A DNA stretch of 64,000 nt from Branchiostoma floridae (GCF_000003815.2 NC_049992.1:8637283-8701282), one strand, 5' to 3'; positions 50,266 through 62,113 are shown, counted from the stretch's first letter. Program-made: numbers and translations. Notes: generated from the letters alone by a model not told the origin.

Positions 50266-52607
50266 ATGGCAGACGATGAATTCGAATCCGCTGGGTCTGG
50301 TGCTTCGCAGACCTACCCACAGCAGTGCTCCGCTCTGCGTAAGAATGGCTTCGTGATGCTGAAAGGCCATCCCTGCAAAATCGTGGAAATGAGCACGTCC
50401 AAGACTGGGAAGCACGGTCACGCCAAGGTAGCAACCCCCTGTGTTTTGTGAAGTGCTGTATTTCCAAAGAAGTTGTCTTCTGGCATGGTTGTGTTGTGCT
50501 TATTTTTGTGTGTGTGAACAGTGGTACTCAAAAAGCCATGGCTGGCTTGTTGTGATATTTGGTATTTATGTCATACCTGTGACGCGAAAACGTTCGATAC
50601 GGGTGTTCCGGACCGGGCCGTACGTTTCCGTATCGCACAGGTTCGAAAGGCATATCACACAGGCTCCATTCAAATAAATCGAACTGTTTCGAGCGGGCGG
50701 AATACGGCACAGTTGGCAATTCGAATACCTGATTCGGACGTTGGAACATTGCTGTTGCAACACTTATTGTTCGGGGGCACCAATTTGTTCAACTTCTGGC
50801 GCATTTCGCCTCAAAACATGGCTATTCTCAGGTGGGTATGACATAAATACAATACAACATGGTGTATTCCGCATCACCCTCGGTCTCAGCCCTCCCGAGG
50901 GTCAGATTGGCCTTCGGTCGTCGGGCGATCCGACCCGCGTGAGGGCTGACACCTTGGGCGATACGGAATACACCGTGTTGTATTCTATATGGAAATGACA
51001 TCTGCCATTGAGAGGGACCAACAGTGACGATAGCTGGGGTCAAGTGGCTCACTGAACACTGTCCTCAGTGTGGCGGATGGATGTCATCCCATACAATGAA
51101 AACGATTTATCAAACAATAAATTTATGCTACACAGTGAGGGGCATCGATTTTGGCAGGATAGCCCTGCCCTGGTGCATTTTGTGACAGAGGTGAAGGAAG
51201 GCAAACGTAAATAAAACTTCACAACCATTACGGAATCTCTGCTTAGAGATTACTGTAAATGCATTTAAGTTTATGGGTATTTATTTTCGTGGTAGCGGGG
51301 AAATGGGGTGTTCGCAGTTGTTTTGAGTTCACGGTAGCGCAATAGACTATAGTAAAGTAATGGGAAAATGTTTGTGGTGGTTTTAAGTTCGCGTCAAAGT
51401 GGCCACCGCAAAAACTGCGAACATGATACCACCGCGAACATTTATGCATTTATAGTATTAATCCAGTAATCTTGTCTGTTTTAGGTTCACTTAGTAGGAA
51501 TCGACATCTTCTCTGGGAAGAAGTATGAGGATGTATGCCCTTCCACCCACAACATGAATGTTCCACATGTCACCCGCAAAGATTATCAGGTGAGGCGCCC
51601 ATCTTCACACAACCAGGGCTCAAATGCCTTCAGTTTAGGCCACACCGTGGCCACGTCATATCAGAATTTCATGCAGCACTTTTTATTTTTGCTGGATTTT
51701 TCCTTTTTTTTTAAACACCCCCCGCCCATCAGTTTTGGGGTCTCCAGGGGATGTCAATACATCCACAAAATTAAGTCAGTGTTGTCTTACAAGGGGAAGA
51801 AAATTCAGATTGCAGATAAAAATATCAAAGTTTGCAATGTCGGAATTTATTGATCACCCCTCTTGGTGCAAGTAGAAAAAGTAAACTGGAAAAGACAGGA
51901 AAAGTAAACTGAGGACGATGAGAATTTGAATAATGTGGTATCTATTTAACTTAAAGAACTTTATCTTGAAATGTTTAATGTGACCCTTGACCTGTCTGTC
52001 TTTCTAGCTGACTAATATCGATGATGGGCACATGGCGCTAATGGATGAAGGCGGAGAAGTACGTGAAGATTTAAAAGTGCCCGAAAGTGACGTGGGTACT
52101 GAAATCGCGGAGCGTTTTGATAAAGGCGAGGATCTTATGGTGAGTCCTGTTCTACAGTCTTTCACCTACGTCTCATAGATGTTGTTATAGCTGTAAGACA
52201 TGAAACAAACTGTTGCGTTATTTTAAATTATATTACAGTATGGCAAAAAAGAACAGGTAAAATAAGCAAACCGCTCTGTAAATGGGAATTTACTGATCAC
52301 ATCCTGCTTCCAGTCCAGATTCAAACTTATGAAATATCTTCATATGAAAGAACTGTAGAAGAGAGAACAGTTTGTCAGGGGGTTCATTTTTTCAGGTTTT
52401 ATTACTGTATCTGTACTATCCATGTTTCCTGGGTATTGCTTATTTGGTGTATTTTTTAATGTTTTTTAACTGTAACACAACCTAGCAATCTGTTTGTTTC
52501 TTTTATTGCTAAAGAGAAGGAACCTTGTTTCTGTCTTCCAGGTCACCATTTTGAAAGCTATTGATACTGAATTGGCCATTGCCTACAAGCTAAACTCAGA
52601 GAAGTAA
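50266..52607 (+). CDS. EIF5A: Eukaryotic translation initiation factor 5A (hypusine-containing)
   Basis: Coding exons 50266-50427, 51485-51589, 52008-52139 and 52542-52607 join in phase to 154 aa, the same length as human eIF5A. Domain I (SH3-like, about residues 1-83) contains [21 protein letters not shown] and the hypusination loop [12 protein letters not shown], where Lys49 corresponds to human Lys50 and would be modified by DHPS and DOHH. Domain II is the OB fold, with [18 protein letters not shown]. The factor binds the ribosomal E site and relieves stalling, notably at polyproline, and supports elongation and termination in the cytoplasm. The ATG follows a splice acceptor by 16 nt. The C-terminus ([10 protein letters not shown]) is more divergent, as is normal in the family. 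Head to head with YBX and tail to tail with EFHD. Confidence 0.97.
50829..51001. mobile_element. Foldback family E in eIF5A intron
   Basis: Inverted halves: ACAACATGGTGTATTCCGCA on the left and CGGAATACACCGTGTTGT on the right, with a GC-rich centre. The segment 50560-50578 (TATTTATGTCATACCTG) is an inverted copy of its left flank, so this may be the end of a larger 50560-51001 structure. Confidence 0.6.
51251..51457. mobile_element. MITE family C (207 bp) in eIF5A intron, reverse orientation
   Basis: Begins TACTGTAAATGCATTTAAG and ends GCATTTATAGTA, with interior GTTTGTGGTGGTTTTAAGTT and CCACCGCGAACA, the reverse of the other two copies. It ends 28 bp before the exon at 51485. Confidence 0.72.
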
Positions 52608-52728
52608 ACCGTGCTCCCGCTCTGGAGGTACGTATAGAACAACCTCCCAGGTCTTCTGAGCTAGTAGAACACCGCATCTATCCACAACCCCTGTGGACTC
52701 TAGTAATTCAGGAACAAAGTAGGGCGAC

Positions 52729-54252
52729 TAGGGCTGTGTACCTAAATACCCGGACCTGTACCGTACCTATAAAATAGTTTAGGTACAGGTCAGGACCTAA
52801 ACATCTGTGTACCTGTACCTAAACAAAGTGAAGTCGCGTGGCGCAGCGGCGGCATTTGTGCCTCTTGACCGAGAGGTCGCGGGTTCAAATCCGTCTGCGT
52901 GTCACGGATCTTGTGCCCTTGGGAAAGGCACTTTACACTGCTTTCCTCACTATACTCAGGTGAAAATGAGTACCTAGCTTCGGCTAGGGCCATCCCTCGG
53001 ATAGGACGTTAAATGGAGGTCCCGTGTATGGGGAGAGTCACACCCCATGCACGTTAAAGAACCCCCACACGTGCGATGGTGCGGTGTGAGATGGAGCAAA
53101 CCCTTCTGTCTGGAGTTGGTGATTCACTTCAAATCACCCGGACAGGAGACCTGGCGCATCCCCGTCTTGTAATTAGCCAGCGAAAGGGTATGCCACCCTG
53201 GTATAACCCTGCCGTGTGTAAACATGTGCAAACGTGTGTATGGCGGCTTTGAAGAGGTGACCTTTGACACCTGTTTCGTCATACCCTCCATTGTCATCGT
53301 ATATGGAGAATCCTAATAAATAACTAAATAAATCACTGTTGAACACCACTTTTTAAGACTAAAGATAAGTAAATTCCAAACCAAGGATGACAATTGTGAT
53401 CACCGTGCTGTTGAAAATTAAGCAAACTTTGTTTTGAGGTTGAAATATTTAAATCCGCATACAAATATGACAATTTCTCACTAAAAAAGACAGTTTGCTA
53501 TAAGGTCTCGGACCGGAGTTTCTTTTACGATTTTGTAGGTTGGCGGACAGCCTCAGGCCGAAGGGCTACAGTTCCGCGAAACTTAATCAATATGGTGGAA
53601 AGACGTTTAATGCCTCTTTCCGACAAACCTATTGGTATCGTCTGTTGCCTCTTTATTTTGGGTATAATATATAGTAAAATTTTAATTTTGGACCCGAAAA
53701 CCATCGTTTATTAACACTTTTTTTTATCGAAGCTGCTTGGAAAAAACGAATTTTCCCAGGATAAAGGCCTACGTGGTAGAGAAGCTAAAGTCTTCATTTT
53801 TTTGTAAAATTGAAATTTAAAAAATCCATGTGATAACTTGTTTGCAATCTCCGATGACGTAATTTCTTCGAAATCGCATGAAAAACGCTGCTATTTGGGT
53901 CATCAGGTGAAAAAAACGTATCACCGTTGCAGCGGACTAATACAAGAATAGTTTTGCTGGCCGACCAACTACTCCTGGCACAAAAATAATACAACCCACG
54001 GGCTTTTCAGGAAATACAACAAATCTATGCTCAGCTACAACGATCACCAAGCAATAGGGAGCAAAAGCTAGGGAGACAACAGCGCACTTCCGGCATATTA
54101 CACCACCCTTCCGTCAACTCCGGTCAGATTTGAACTCCGACCCGGAACCTTAACGGATAACTGATCAAACTTGCTTGGGTACAGGTAAAGGTCCGGATCT
54201 GTATCTAAACCCCTGTACCGGTACCTAAAATTTCTTCAGGTACACAGCTCCA
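52729..54252. mobile_element. hAT-like element (1.52 kb) in the eIF5A 3' UTR intron, carrying a SINE
   Basis: TAGGGCTGTGTACCTAAATA at the left and TAGGTACC-like DNA ending AGGTACACAGCTCCA at the right (termini match 13 of 15). The flanks AGGGCGAC (52721-52728) and AGCGCGAC (54253-54260) agree at 7 of 8 positions. The interior holds the SINE 52833-53333. No transposase reading frame is recognisable. Confidence 0.75.
52833..53333 (+). mobile_element. tRNA-derived SINE (about 500 bp)
   Basis: The head carries RNA polymerase III boxes: a TGGCGCAGCGG-type A box near 52840 and a GGTTCAAATCC B box at 52882-52892. A long body follows, with TTGGGAAAGGCACTTTAC and CACGTTAAAGAACCCCCAC, then an AATAAATAACTAAATAAAT tail. 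The tRNA-like head and simple tail are typical of SINE2 elements. Inserted inside the hAT-like element. Confidence 0.8.
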
Positions 54253-54260
54253 AGCGCGAC

Positions 54261-55080
54261 ACAGTACTTAAAGAGCTGTGGAAATTCTTCTTTGCACGTC
54301 AGTGGAAACTGGTGAAATGTATTAGCAGGGCTCGGAATACTTTTTCCTGCATACCTGCACTGTTGCAGCTAACATTTGAAATTACCTGCGCCAGACAACT
54401 TTTACCTGCACGACTCAGAGTTTCGGAAGCATGGGTCATACTAGAATTGTTCAGTTTTGAGATGCTTTATTTTGAAACTTTTGCGTAGTATGATGACTTC
54501 CACTGGGGTCGTGGAAAAGTGACTTTTATTGGAGAAGAAGCGGGCAAACTTTAGCTCATTTTAAGCTGAACATAAACATACTCAATTCTTGTACATTGCT
54601 TGTGCACCCTGCTGTGGATTTTAGCCATGGAACCACCAAACATTAAGGTCCTGAACCATGTAAATCCCTATAGGCAAAAAACTTTGTCCTATCAACTGGA
54701 GCTTCAGGCATTTGGGAGGTCACTTAGTAATACTAGGAAGGCAAATATTTCAAGAAATGCAGGATGTATTACTGCCAGTAATTTGCTTTTTACAAAACCT
54801 ATATAGGTGTTGATATCACAAACCGTTAATCACCTGTAATTACCAATACATGTTTTGCCACTGCAAACCTGTAGTTGTTTATATTTGATGGAACAGCCAA
54901 TATTCTGATGTCACCAGCAGTTCTAAGGTCTGATTGGTTTTGAAAGTATAAGAAGAAGCACACCACCAGCAAAAGCAATATTCGCGGGAATCATAAGAAG
55001 GCGTATTTTGGGCCACTACTGAGCTTGTGTGTGTTTATAGAAGGTGTGTGAACGAGTGAATTCTGCCATCTCTGATTCTT
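54261..55080. other. Remainder of the eIF5A 3' UTR intron
   Basis: CAGGGCTCGGAATACTTTTT at about 54328 resembles the left end of the element at 48733, but no right end was found. Otherwise unremarkable. Confidence 0.4.
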
Positions 55081-55093
55081 TGTAATGTTATAT

Positions 55094-55228
55094 AGTAGAG
55101 TGGACTCGTTCCTCCGCTAACTAAAATCTTTCATCCATCAGTAAGACATCTGGAGTCGCATAGTTCATATATACTAATAACTGCAGTGCGATGGATGTAG
55201 GTTAGCTGAGGAATGAGTCCACTCTACT
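55094..55228. mobile_element. Short MITE (135 bp)
   Basis: AGTAGAGTGGACTCGTTCCTC at the left is mirrored, with one difference, by GAATGAGTCCACTCTACT at the right; TA dinucleotides lie outside. It ends 57 bp before the proposed 3' UTR exon of eIF5A. Confidence 0.8.
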
Positions 55229-56137
55229 GTATCTCTGACTCCTTGTAACGTTGTGTTTTTCTGTTCGTTTGTACTTTTCATCAGGTAATGGTTTCCGGAG
55301 GCAAGAGAGCATTGAGCTAACTTGGTGACCTTGGAGATGATTGCTACTGCAACTTGTCCCATTCTGCTCAGGCACAATTATAATGATAACAACAACTACT
55401 GGACTTCCCGGCTTTACACTTGCTTCCTGTGGCCACCTGAACCACAACTCTACCAACAACCAAGATGCCACATTACTGTACCCATGTACAGACCCTAAAA
55501 AACACTGTTCCATGAAAAATCTTCCAGTATTGCTGATCTCTGTTGTGTTGTTATTGTTCTGACATAGTTTTCCTTTTTGTTTCCTTGTGTCGTTACAAAC
55601 ACTTTCGCCTGGCCCAGAAATGATGTGACAGTCTTTACAACTGTGTTAGAAATGTAAGGTAATGTAAATTGTATCCACTGGTTGTGCAGCATTTCTTCCT
55701 TGTCCATTTGTAATGTTACATATGCTGATTTTTTCTTTCTGTCACTTGGCGTGGCAAGCAGATTTATCCGAACACCTCTTGTTCGTCTCATTGTCTGCAC
55801 TACTTTGGTCACTTTGTACTTTACCCAAGACCAGAATCTTGATTTGAAAGACAGAGTCATCTGTTGTCTCCCTGGGAAGTTTCTGTGGTTATAGACAGAG
55901 ATGATCTCTCTCTTTCTTATTGTAGACAAAGTTCTCGGGTTTTATGGTGCAAAGACCATGGCGTACAAGAGACTCTGATGATCTGCTGCGGTCGCTCGTT
56001 GTAAAGCCGCGGGGCGGGGTAATCGTAGATGGGAAGCGTGACTTAATGATGTAGCATTATTAATCTGTGTCTGCTGTCAGACCACCATGCCTTTGGCCTT
56101 TACACTTCTGGGATTTACAACACAGAAATCCAATAAA

Positions 56138-57667
56138 AGACATGAACCAAAAGGGAAGTTTCAGACTGCCAGGCTTTGTGCTGTTAGCTTTAAGAACTTC
56201 TATAAGTCATAATTGGTGGATGAAGACATTTGCTGAACCAAAATTAACCAAGATATTGTTTGCATCAAGTTGTTGTCGTCAGATGAAGTTTATCTCTTTT
56301 CCTAATTTCCTATGTGTTGTGTGTTTGCCAGTTCCTTGCACTGTTAATTCGATCGTGCCTTTATCTGCTAGTAGATGTACACATGAGGGGGCATTGCTAA
56401 AGGTGGGAAGGGACAAAATTAGGATTTTCAGTACTTTGAAATAGAAACTGTAAGGAGCACGTTTCTCCATCTGTGATTTTGTGGTAGCACATTCTTGTGA
56501 AGAATCACTATATTGTGAACGATATAATTGTTTTGTAGTTAAAACCCCTTTTTTTTTCTCACAGAAGTGGCTCAGGGCCCCACTTACTGTTATGTCAAGA
56601 GAATTTGTGCTTTCTATACTGGCGAGAAATGTTTTCACGATATATTTTGTCAGCTGGCCCAAGGGGTGGATGTACAGTCATACGTAGTTTTCATGCAATG
56701 GTGCATAATGGCCCATGGGACTGCCCTGCCGAGGTGGGAAAAAGCAGATTCTCTCACGGCGGCAAAAAAGTTTTGGGGCTCCGACCCATAGGTGTTGCCA
56801 AGAATTGGTTGCATGATTTGGTGATTGTACCAATTGGCATGCCTTTTCTATTCGAGAGAACCCCGCATTTAGGTCTACCATCACCAATTCTAGTGATAAA
56901 ATACCCATTTTTAGATCACAAATGGTAGTAACTTGCAGTACTTTCATTCAGAACCACCTCTGTTCTTGCAACTCTCTTGCTGTCCATTCTTTTGCCTCAC
57001 TACTACGTCAGTGAAAAAGACCTGCATGTCTAAGATCAGTGTGTTTATAATGTAGTTGATAGGAAATATGAGAATGAGTGAAAAGACAAAAAAAAATGCA
57101 CCTTGTGACACTGGTTGCCAGTGGCTGCCCTTGGTAATAGCATATATAAAAGCTGAATCAGTTATCCAGCAAAATGTGTCTAGTACACTGTCTACTATGG
57201 TTACCATGTTAACCTCATTTGTGCCAGCTAAAAATTTTCCCTTTTATTGTCGAGTACGATACTCTGTTGGTCTTGGTACCAGTTGGCCAACAAACACATA
57301 ACGTTTGAACGCACTTTGTCATCACATTTGTTCAACTTCAAGCAGCCACTTGCTGCCCATTTTCCTAAGGCCACAACATGTCCTGGAATGCAAGTAAAAC
57401 ACGCTTGTCGGCCAATTCCTCTGGGCATGTTACATAAGGGACTGCAAGCACAGCCCATGCATGGGTGGATGAAGAAAACTTCTTGCCCGTTTCCTGGTGG
57501 CAGGAGAAGTGCGGCCCCCTCACCTCGGCAGTCCTCTTGGGTGGAAAAGGGGAATAATAATAAAGCAAACCACTGGGACTTAACTCTGTATATGACTTAG
57601 TGTGGCTCTTTCTTTGGTCAGAGTCAGAAACTAGTCTCAAAGACAAATCTGTTGGCTAGGAAAATAG
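56138..57667. other. Intergenic DNA beyond eIF5A, no gene recognised
   Basis: Several overlapping frames of 70-127 codons occur on both strands, but none has a domain, splice pattern or codon bias suggesting a gene. AATAAA at about 57558 is a possible distal polyadenylation site. Confidence 0.4.
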
Positions 57668-58150
57668 TAGTCAAACCTGTCTACAGCGGCCACTCAAGGG
57701 ACTGAGCAATATGGCCACTCTAGACAGGTGGCCACTAAAGAGAAAATGCCACCATAAAGAAAATGTTGATCAATAAGTTACGCATGTTTATCAGTACCCA
57801 TTAATCTTTCTCACCAAGTAACATTGTCTTGATGTTGGTAATTTCGCGGACAAAAACCTGCACCTTCCGCTACCGCTCAAATGACCTTGTCGGGAACTCC
57901 AAATCCTCGCAAACTATGATTTTAAAGCAGGCGCAAGGTGACTACGGCCGCTGTATGGTTGCAATAGGCAGTGTTTCTGTATCTACAGGACCGGAAATCT
58001 TGTGACCGTGGCCGTGTTGGACAGGTGGCAGCTATAGACTATTTCTTAATGCTTAGGTTAATAGGAAAAGTCCAAGGGACCGACAAAAAGTGACTGCAAT
58101 GGCCAGGTGGTCGCTATGCAAAGGTAGCCGCTAATACAGGTTTGACTGTA
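57668..58150. mobile_element. MITE family A, copy 3 (about 483 bp)
   Basis: Opens AGTCAAACCTGTC and closes CAGGTTTGACTGTA. The interior shares TGGACAGGTGG and GACTATTTCTTAATGCTTA with the copy at the window start. Lies between eIF5A and EFHD. Confidence 0.75.
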
Positions 58151-58923
58151 CTCTAGTTGCCAGACCAATGACACTGACTGCCAGCCGGTTTCTTCGGTGA
58201 CACCTTTGAGTTAAGCCTGATGGACTTTTGGCTGGCCCTATCGTAGGACTATACCAGGGCTGGCCAAAACGTCCTCGAGCTAAACTCATATCGTACTGTC
58301 TTCAACTGTCAAAGAAACTGGCTGCCAGTCTGGTAGCCAGGGTAGGAAAATACAAAATGGCCAAATGACTTAAGTTATATAACATTAGCATTGATGAGGC
58401 CTGAGGAAGACCTGCACAGAAAGCATCTGCAATTCCACATCATTTTCAACATGTATATTACAGTACTCTACAAAATTGTGACATTTTTCTGAGTAAAATT
58501 GTGACATTTTTCTTATACGCCACTGACAGAAACAAATGGTGTGTAAGAAAAAAAGTCATGATTTTCCCCATCAACCTCTGCTTGGAGAGTACTAGTAGTA
58601 TATTTCAGTAGATATGTGTTGTGTCAGGACAATTGAGTGTTTTGTTGGAAGTTCCAACATTATCTGACTTCATGAAATTCCTGGATGACCCTGGTTATAC
58701 CCCTCCCCATGATACACGCAATAACGACACATGGGAAAGAGCATCGCCTGGTTCAGTTGCCACATCTTGTTGGGACTTTACAGAACACAGGAATTCTAAT
58801 GACTCCAACATTTGGCCATGCCAATTTCATTTCCTTGTTCTTGAATTTGCTGCTTCTTTTTTGTCTGGTTTGAACAAAAAAATTCAGGATGTAAATTACA
58901 CCAAAAAATTTTTTTGGCACTAA

Positions 58924-59791
58924 GGCCATGTTGATTTGATTATATGGATGACATCCTCCGGGAACTCCAAAACTGATGCGAGCGAGCGAATAAAAAAAAA
59001 TTTTGGCCAAAAAAAAAAAGTTGCCTTCAGTATGAAATCAAAGAGGCCAGGAAGGTTGAACATAGGACTAAACGCACATAGTATGGTATACCAACAGTTA
59101 GGTGTAGGGACCAGTACATCATACGGGTGCAAAACGTTTTTTTCTTCTTGGACCAATCCGAAAAAAACAGACCTGAAAAAAACAACAGAGGAACAGGTTT
59201 TGCCAATTACAAAATGGACACACTATGTCGGCAGCCATTTGGGGTCTAACCGGGGGGCCAAGAAGACAACAAGAGCGAAGTCAAGTAGAGTTTATAGTCA
59301 TTTGCACCAAGTTTCTACAGTCAAAGGTACAGAGACAGTTAGCCTTTATTACATGGAGATGGGATTTTAAAATGCAGTGGGAGTCCAATAATCCACCAAA
59401 CAGATTCCTTTGTAGCAAAATTGACCAATTACCATCGTTTTCAGTATTGCCAGTTCTCAAGTTTCCACAGACAATCAGGTCCAGGTTCATGTCCGGACCT
59501 GGAAATGATCCTCTGGACCTGAATTTTCTGTACTGGTACCTCCCCCAACCAACAATAGATTTTTTCTTTCTGTCCTTTCACATCTTATTCTTTGACTTTA
59601 GATTTATCTTGGCATTGTATGGCATTAGTTATCTGTTTTCTGATTTTTTTTCAATCTACGGAATATTTGTGCTCATTTTACAGCTGTTTTGCACAATTTA
59701 TTGTGTGGTCGAAAACTTTTTTTTTTTTTTGGAAATGGCCGAAAATTGGTGCGAGCGCGGATGTCATCCATATAATCAAATCAACGTGGCC
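58924..59791. mobile_element. PIF/Harbinger-like MITE (868 bp) with a nested hAT element
   Basis: GGCCATGTTGATTTGATTAT at the left is mirrored by ATAATCAAATCAACGTGGCC at the right; the arms continue with ATGGATGACATCC. TAA flanks both ends (58921-58923 and 59792-59794), the 3-bp target typical of PIF/Harbinger. Poly-A/poly-T tracts sit inside each arm. The centre is replaced by 59099-59548. Confidence 0.8.
59099..59548. mobile_element. hAT-like element (450 bp) nested in the Harbinger-like MITE
   Basis: Starts TAGGTGTAGGGACCAGTAC and ends TGTACTGGTACCTCCCCCAA. The flanks CCAACAGT and CCAACAAT match at 7 of 8. It shares the interior of 48136-48563 (GTAGAGTTTATAGT, CCAAACAGATT, ATCCTCTGGACCTGAATTT) and is more decayed than that copy. 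Confidence 0.8.
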
Positions 59792-60184
59792 TAACAGTTG
59801 AATACTAGTACATGCCGTGTCATAACAGTTTTTCCATGTATCAAAGCATTTTAAGTTATGAAGTCATAGTTTGATAGCCTAGCATGTTGACTTTGTGGCT
59901 CCTGTGGTGACATGTAGGTCTATTACAGGATACCAGAAAAGAAATGGTCTAGAATTGCCTCATAGCTCAAGATTTCTCAACATCTTGAGGAGATTGAAGT
60001 AGAACAACTATTTAAGATTTAACGTAAGACCCAACACTAGTGTGACACTTAAAAACATCAATCACAAACAGGTCCACAAGATAGAATGGCAGGCTGCACT
60101 TAGCACCAAACTTGAAAGAGGGCGCTCTTGAGTTTAAAGTAACACTAAGATCAGACACCAAATGGTATTAAATGCAAAACCAAC

Positions 60185-60370
60185 TACTGTAAATGCGGAA
60201 ACTTTCGCGGTGGCCGCTTCACCGCAAACTTAAAACCACCGCGAACATTTTTCCATGGCAGTAAGAGACTACAGTGCACGGTGCAACCGCGAACTTAAAA
60301 CCACCACAAAAATTCCTTTTTCCCACTACCGCGAAATTAAATTCCCACGAACTTAAATGCATTTACAGTA
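60185..60370. mobile_element. MITE family C (186 bp)
   Basis: TACTGTAAATGCGGAAAC at the left, GCATTTACAGTA at the right, internally AACTTAAAACCACCGCGAAC. Same orientation as 3454-3611. Confidence 0.75.
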
Positions 60371-61364
60371 TGTAGTATGGCAAAAACAGTTTATGGATTA
60401 GAAAAGAGGCAGACCAAGAGTAACAAGAGCTTCTGAAAAAAGCTAGTCTTTCGCTTACTTATATTGTGTAGGTAAAATTGTTTGGCATAGTTTGGTCAAG
60501 CGTGGGTGCCAAGTCTGCAACGTTGGCAGCTCTGGCACAGTTTGGTCAAGTGCTAGGTTATATAACTGTTTAGTAAGGTAGTGGTTCTCACAGAGTATAT
60601 TTTACTAGAACTGTATAATAACACAACTGCATGAATGATGTTAACTTTATTCGGATTGTTTCGCTGTTAAGAACGGCTCTGTTACAGTACAACAGGGTTT
60701 TATGAAAGTGCACTGTAGTAATCAAATTTATCAGTAGATGTGTCCTGAATTTCTGCAAGAACCAACAAAGTATTGTCACCATAAACAACTGAACATAAAA
60801 TATTAACATGGCATATACAGTAATGGAAATATTTTTTTTAATGGCAAGATCATGTGAAAGGTAGATATTTTAAACTAAAACAGGTCCGTGGTATGTTTAA
60901 TGGAACGTTTCGTTTCTTTTAGTAACGCAATTATGCTTTTACTTGACGGAGTCGTGACGTCACGCGTCAGACTCACTCCGTCGAGCTCGGTCAGAATCTT
61001 CCCTTTCGAAATTATAAATTAAATGTGGGTAATTCTATTTTTAACGCATCCGAGGGCTACTATTTTGCTGAAAGAAGTTTGTTACACGAAAATAGCCTGA
61101 AATTTCTTAGAGTAAGAAATTTCCGAATACGCCCCCCTCCCACACCATGTCAGATGCGGCACACGCATCTTACACAATTCTAGATTTTGTAGCGGTGATT
61201 TTCCATAAAACAAAGTAAATGACATGTCAAACTGTTCTCTACAAGGTCTGTTTTATTATAACCAAACAGCGAACATGTTAGTTTATAAATTGTATACAAT
61301 CTTACGAAGAAATCCTCACCGTTCACATCCGTCTCTGCAAATTCCTGCTTATAAGCCATACAGA

Positions 61365-61570
61365 AACCAAGCAGCACATTCATGGTAGGCCGATACGTAT
61401 GTCATAACGTTACATACCGTCGAATCTGCAGGGTAGAATATCTCGCTAGCACGATATGGCATGGACCGCAAACCAAGCAGCACATTCATGGTAGGCCGAT
61501 ACGTATGTCATAACGTTACATACCGTCGAATCTGCAGGGTAGAATATCTCGCTAGCACGGTATGGCATGG
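61365..61570. repeat. Tandem duplication (2 x 100 bp, period 106)
   Basis: 61365-61464 and 61471-61570 differ at about one base (ACGATATGG against ACGGTATGG). Each holds GGCCGATACGTATGTCATAA and ends TATGGCATGG. Confidence 0.9.
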
Positions 61571-61573
61571 TCG

Positions 61574-61656
61574 ACCCGGACGGACGGACGGACGGACAGA
61601 CGGACAGAAATCTAATATCGGTCTGATTGCCTTTCGCCGCGGAAGCGCGGCGAAAG
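61574..61656. repeat. (GGAC)n tract followed by a perfect hairpin
   Basis: About seven GGAC/AGAC units at 61577-61607, then CTTTCGCCGCG (61631-61641), a GAAG loop, and CGCGGCGAAAG (61646-61656), a perfect 11-bp stem with a GNRA-like loop. It directly follows the tandem duplication and lies in the presumed EFHD 3' flank. Confidence 0.8.
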
Positions 61657-61760
61657 ACAAAAAAAGCCAAGCAATTCACTGGAATTGGCTGATAAAATCT
61701 CTTGAGACTGCTAGTAGGAGGAAAACAATAACCACACTGGTGCCTGCAGGTTACAGATAC

Positions 61761-61766
61761 TTTATT
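61761..61766 (-). terminator. Candidate EFHD polyadenylation signal
   Basis: TTTATT on the plus strand gives AATAAA on the EFHD strand, about 350 nt past the stop codon. Other candidates lie at 61252-61257 and 60647-60652, so the choice is uncertain. Confidence 0.35.
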
Positions 61767-62113
61767 CTCATGAATATCAAATCTTTTCTTAGGGATGGAG
61801 AGGAAGTGAAGTACCAGTCGGACAAAAACAAACTCACTGTCAAAATGCCAACATTGCCACATCCTATTTGTTATGTTTTTTGTCACTTTCACACAAACAT
61901 GAGCAATCCTCAAACATGTGGGTGTACTAATGCAGGTTGGCTTTTACATGGAGAAGGAACTACAAACTGCCCTGAACAGCAAACTTCAAGCCACCTAGCT
62001 TCAGCTAATTTTCTCATGACTCTGTTTTCTTATATAGTACCAAGCTTGACAAGCTGACTTCTGTGTTGCAAAGGTTTAACATTACAGTATTGATAATCAC
62101 TGGTGGAGAGTTG

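Larger units (their letters stand above)
52608..56137 (+). other. EIF5A: eIF5A 3' UTR with an intron
   Basis: Twenty nt after the stop codon is a strong donor (CTGGAG then GTACGT, exon edge 52627). A matching acceptor (TTTTCATCAG, exon from 55285) lies 2.66 kb on. A canonical AATAAA at 56132-56137 could end the transcript. Because the junction is only 20 nt past the stop, it would not trigger nonsense-mediated decay. The intron is occupied by an hAT-like element with a SINE inside it and by a short MITE. Inferred from consensus sites only. Confidence 0.5.

Noticed and set aside
52835-52905. A tRNA gene, from the A and B boxes
   Set aside because: The cloverleaf is incomplete and continues into a 400-bp SINE body with an A/T tail, so it is a SINE head and not a functional tRNA.
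55495-55929. A 144-codon minus-strand frame opposite the eIF5A 3' UTR
   Set aside because: It overlaps the probable 3' UTR exon in antisense and shows no domain.
61461-62057. A 198-codon plus-strand frame, the longest outside the recognised genes
   Set aside because: It runs through the 100-bp tandem duplication, the GGAC tract and the hairpin, and is antisense to the EFHD 3' region; no recognisable domain.
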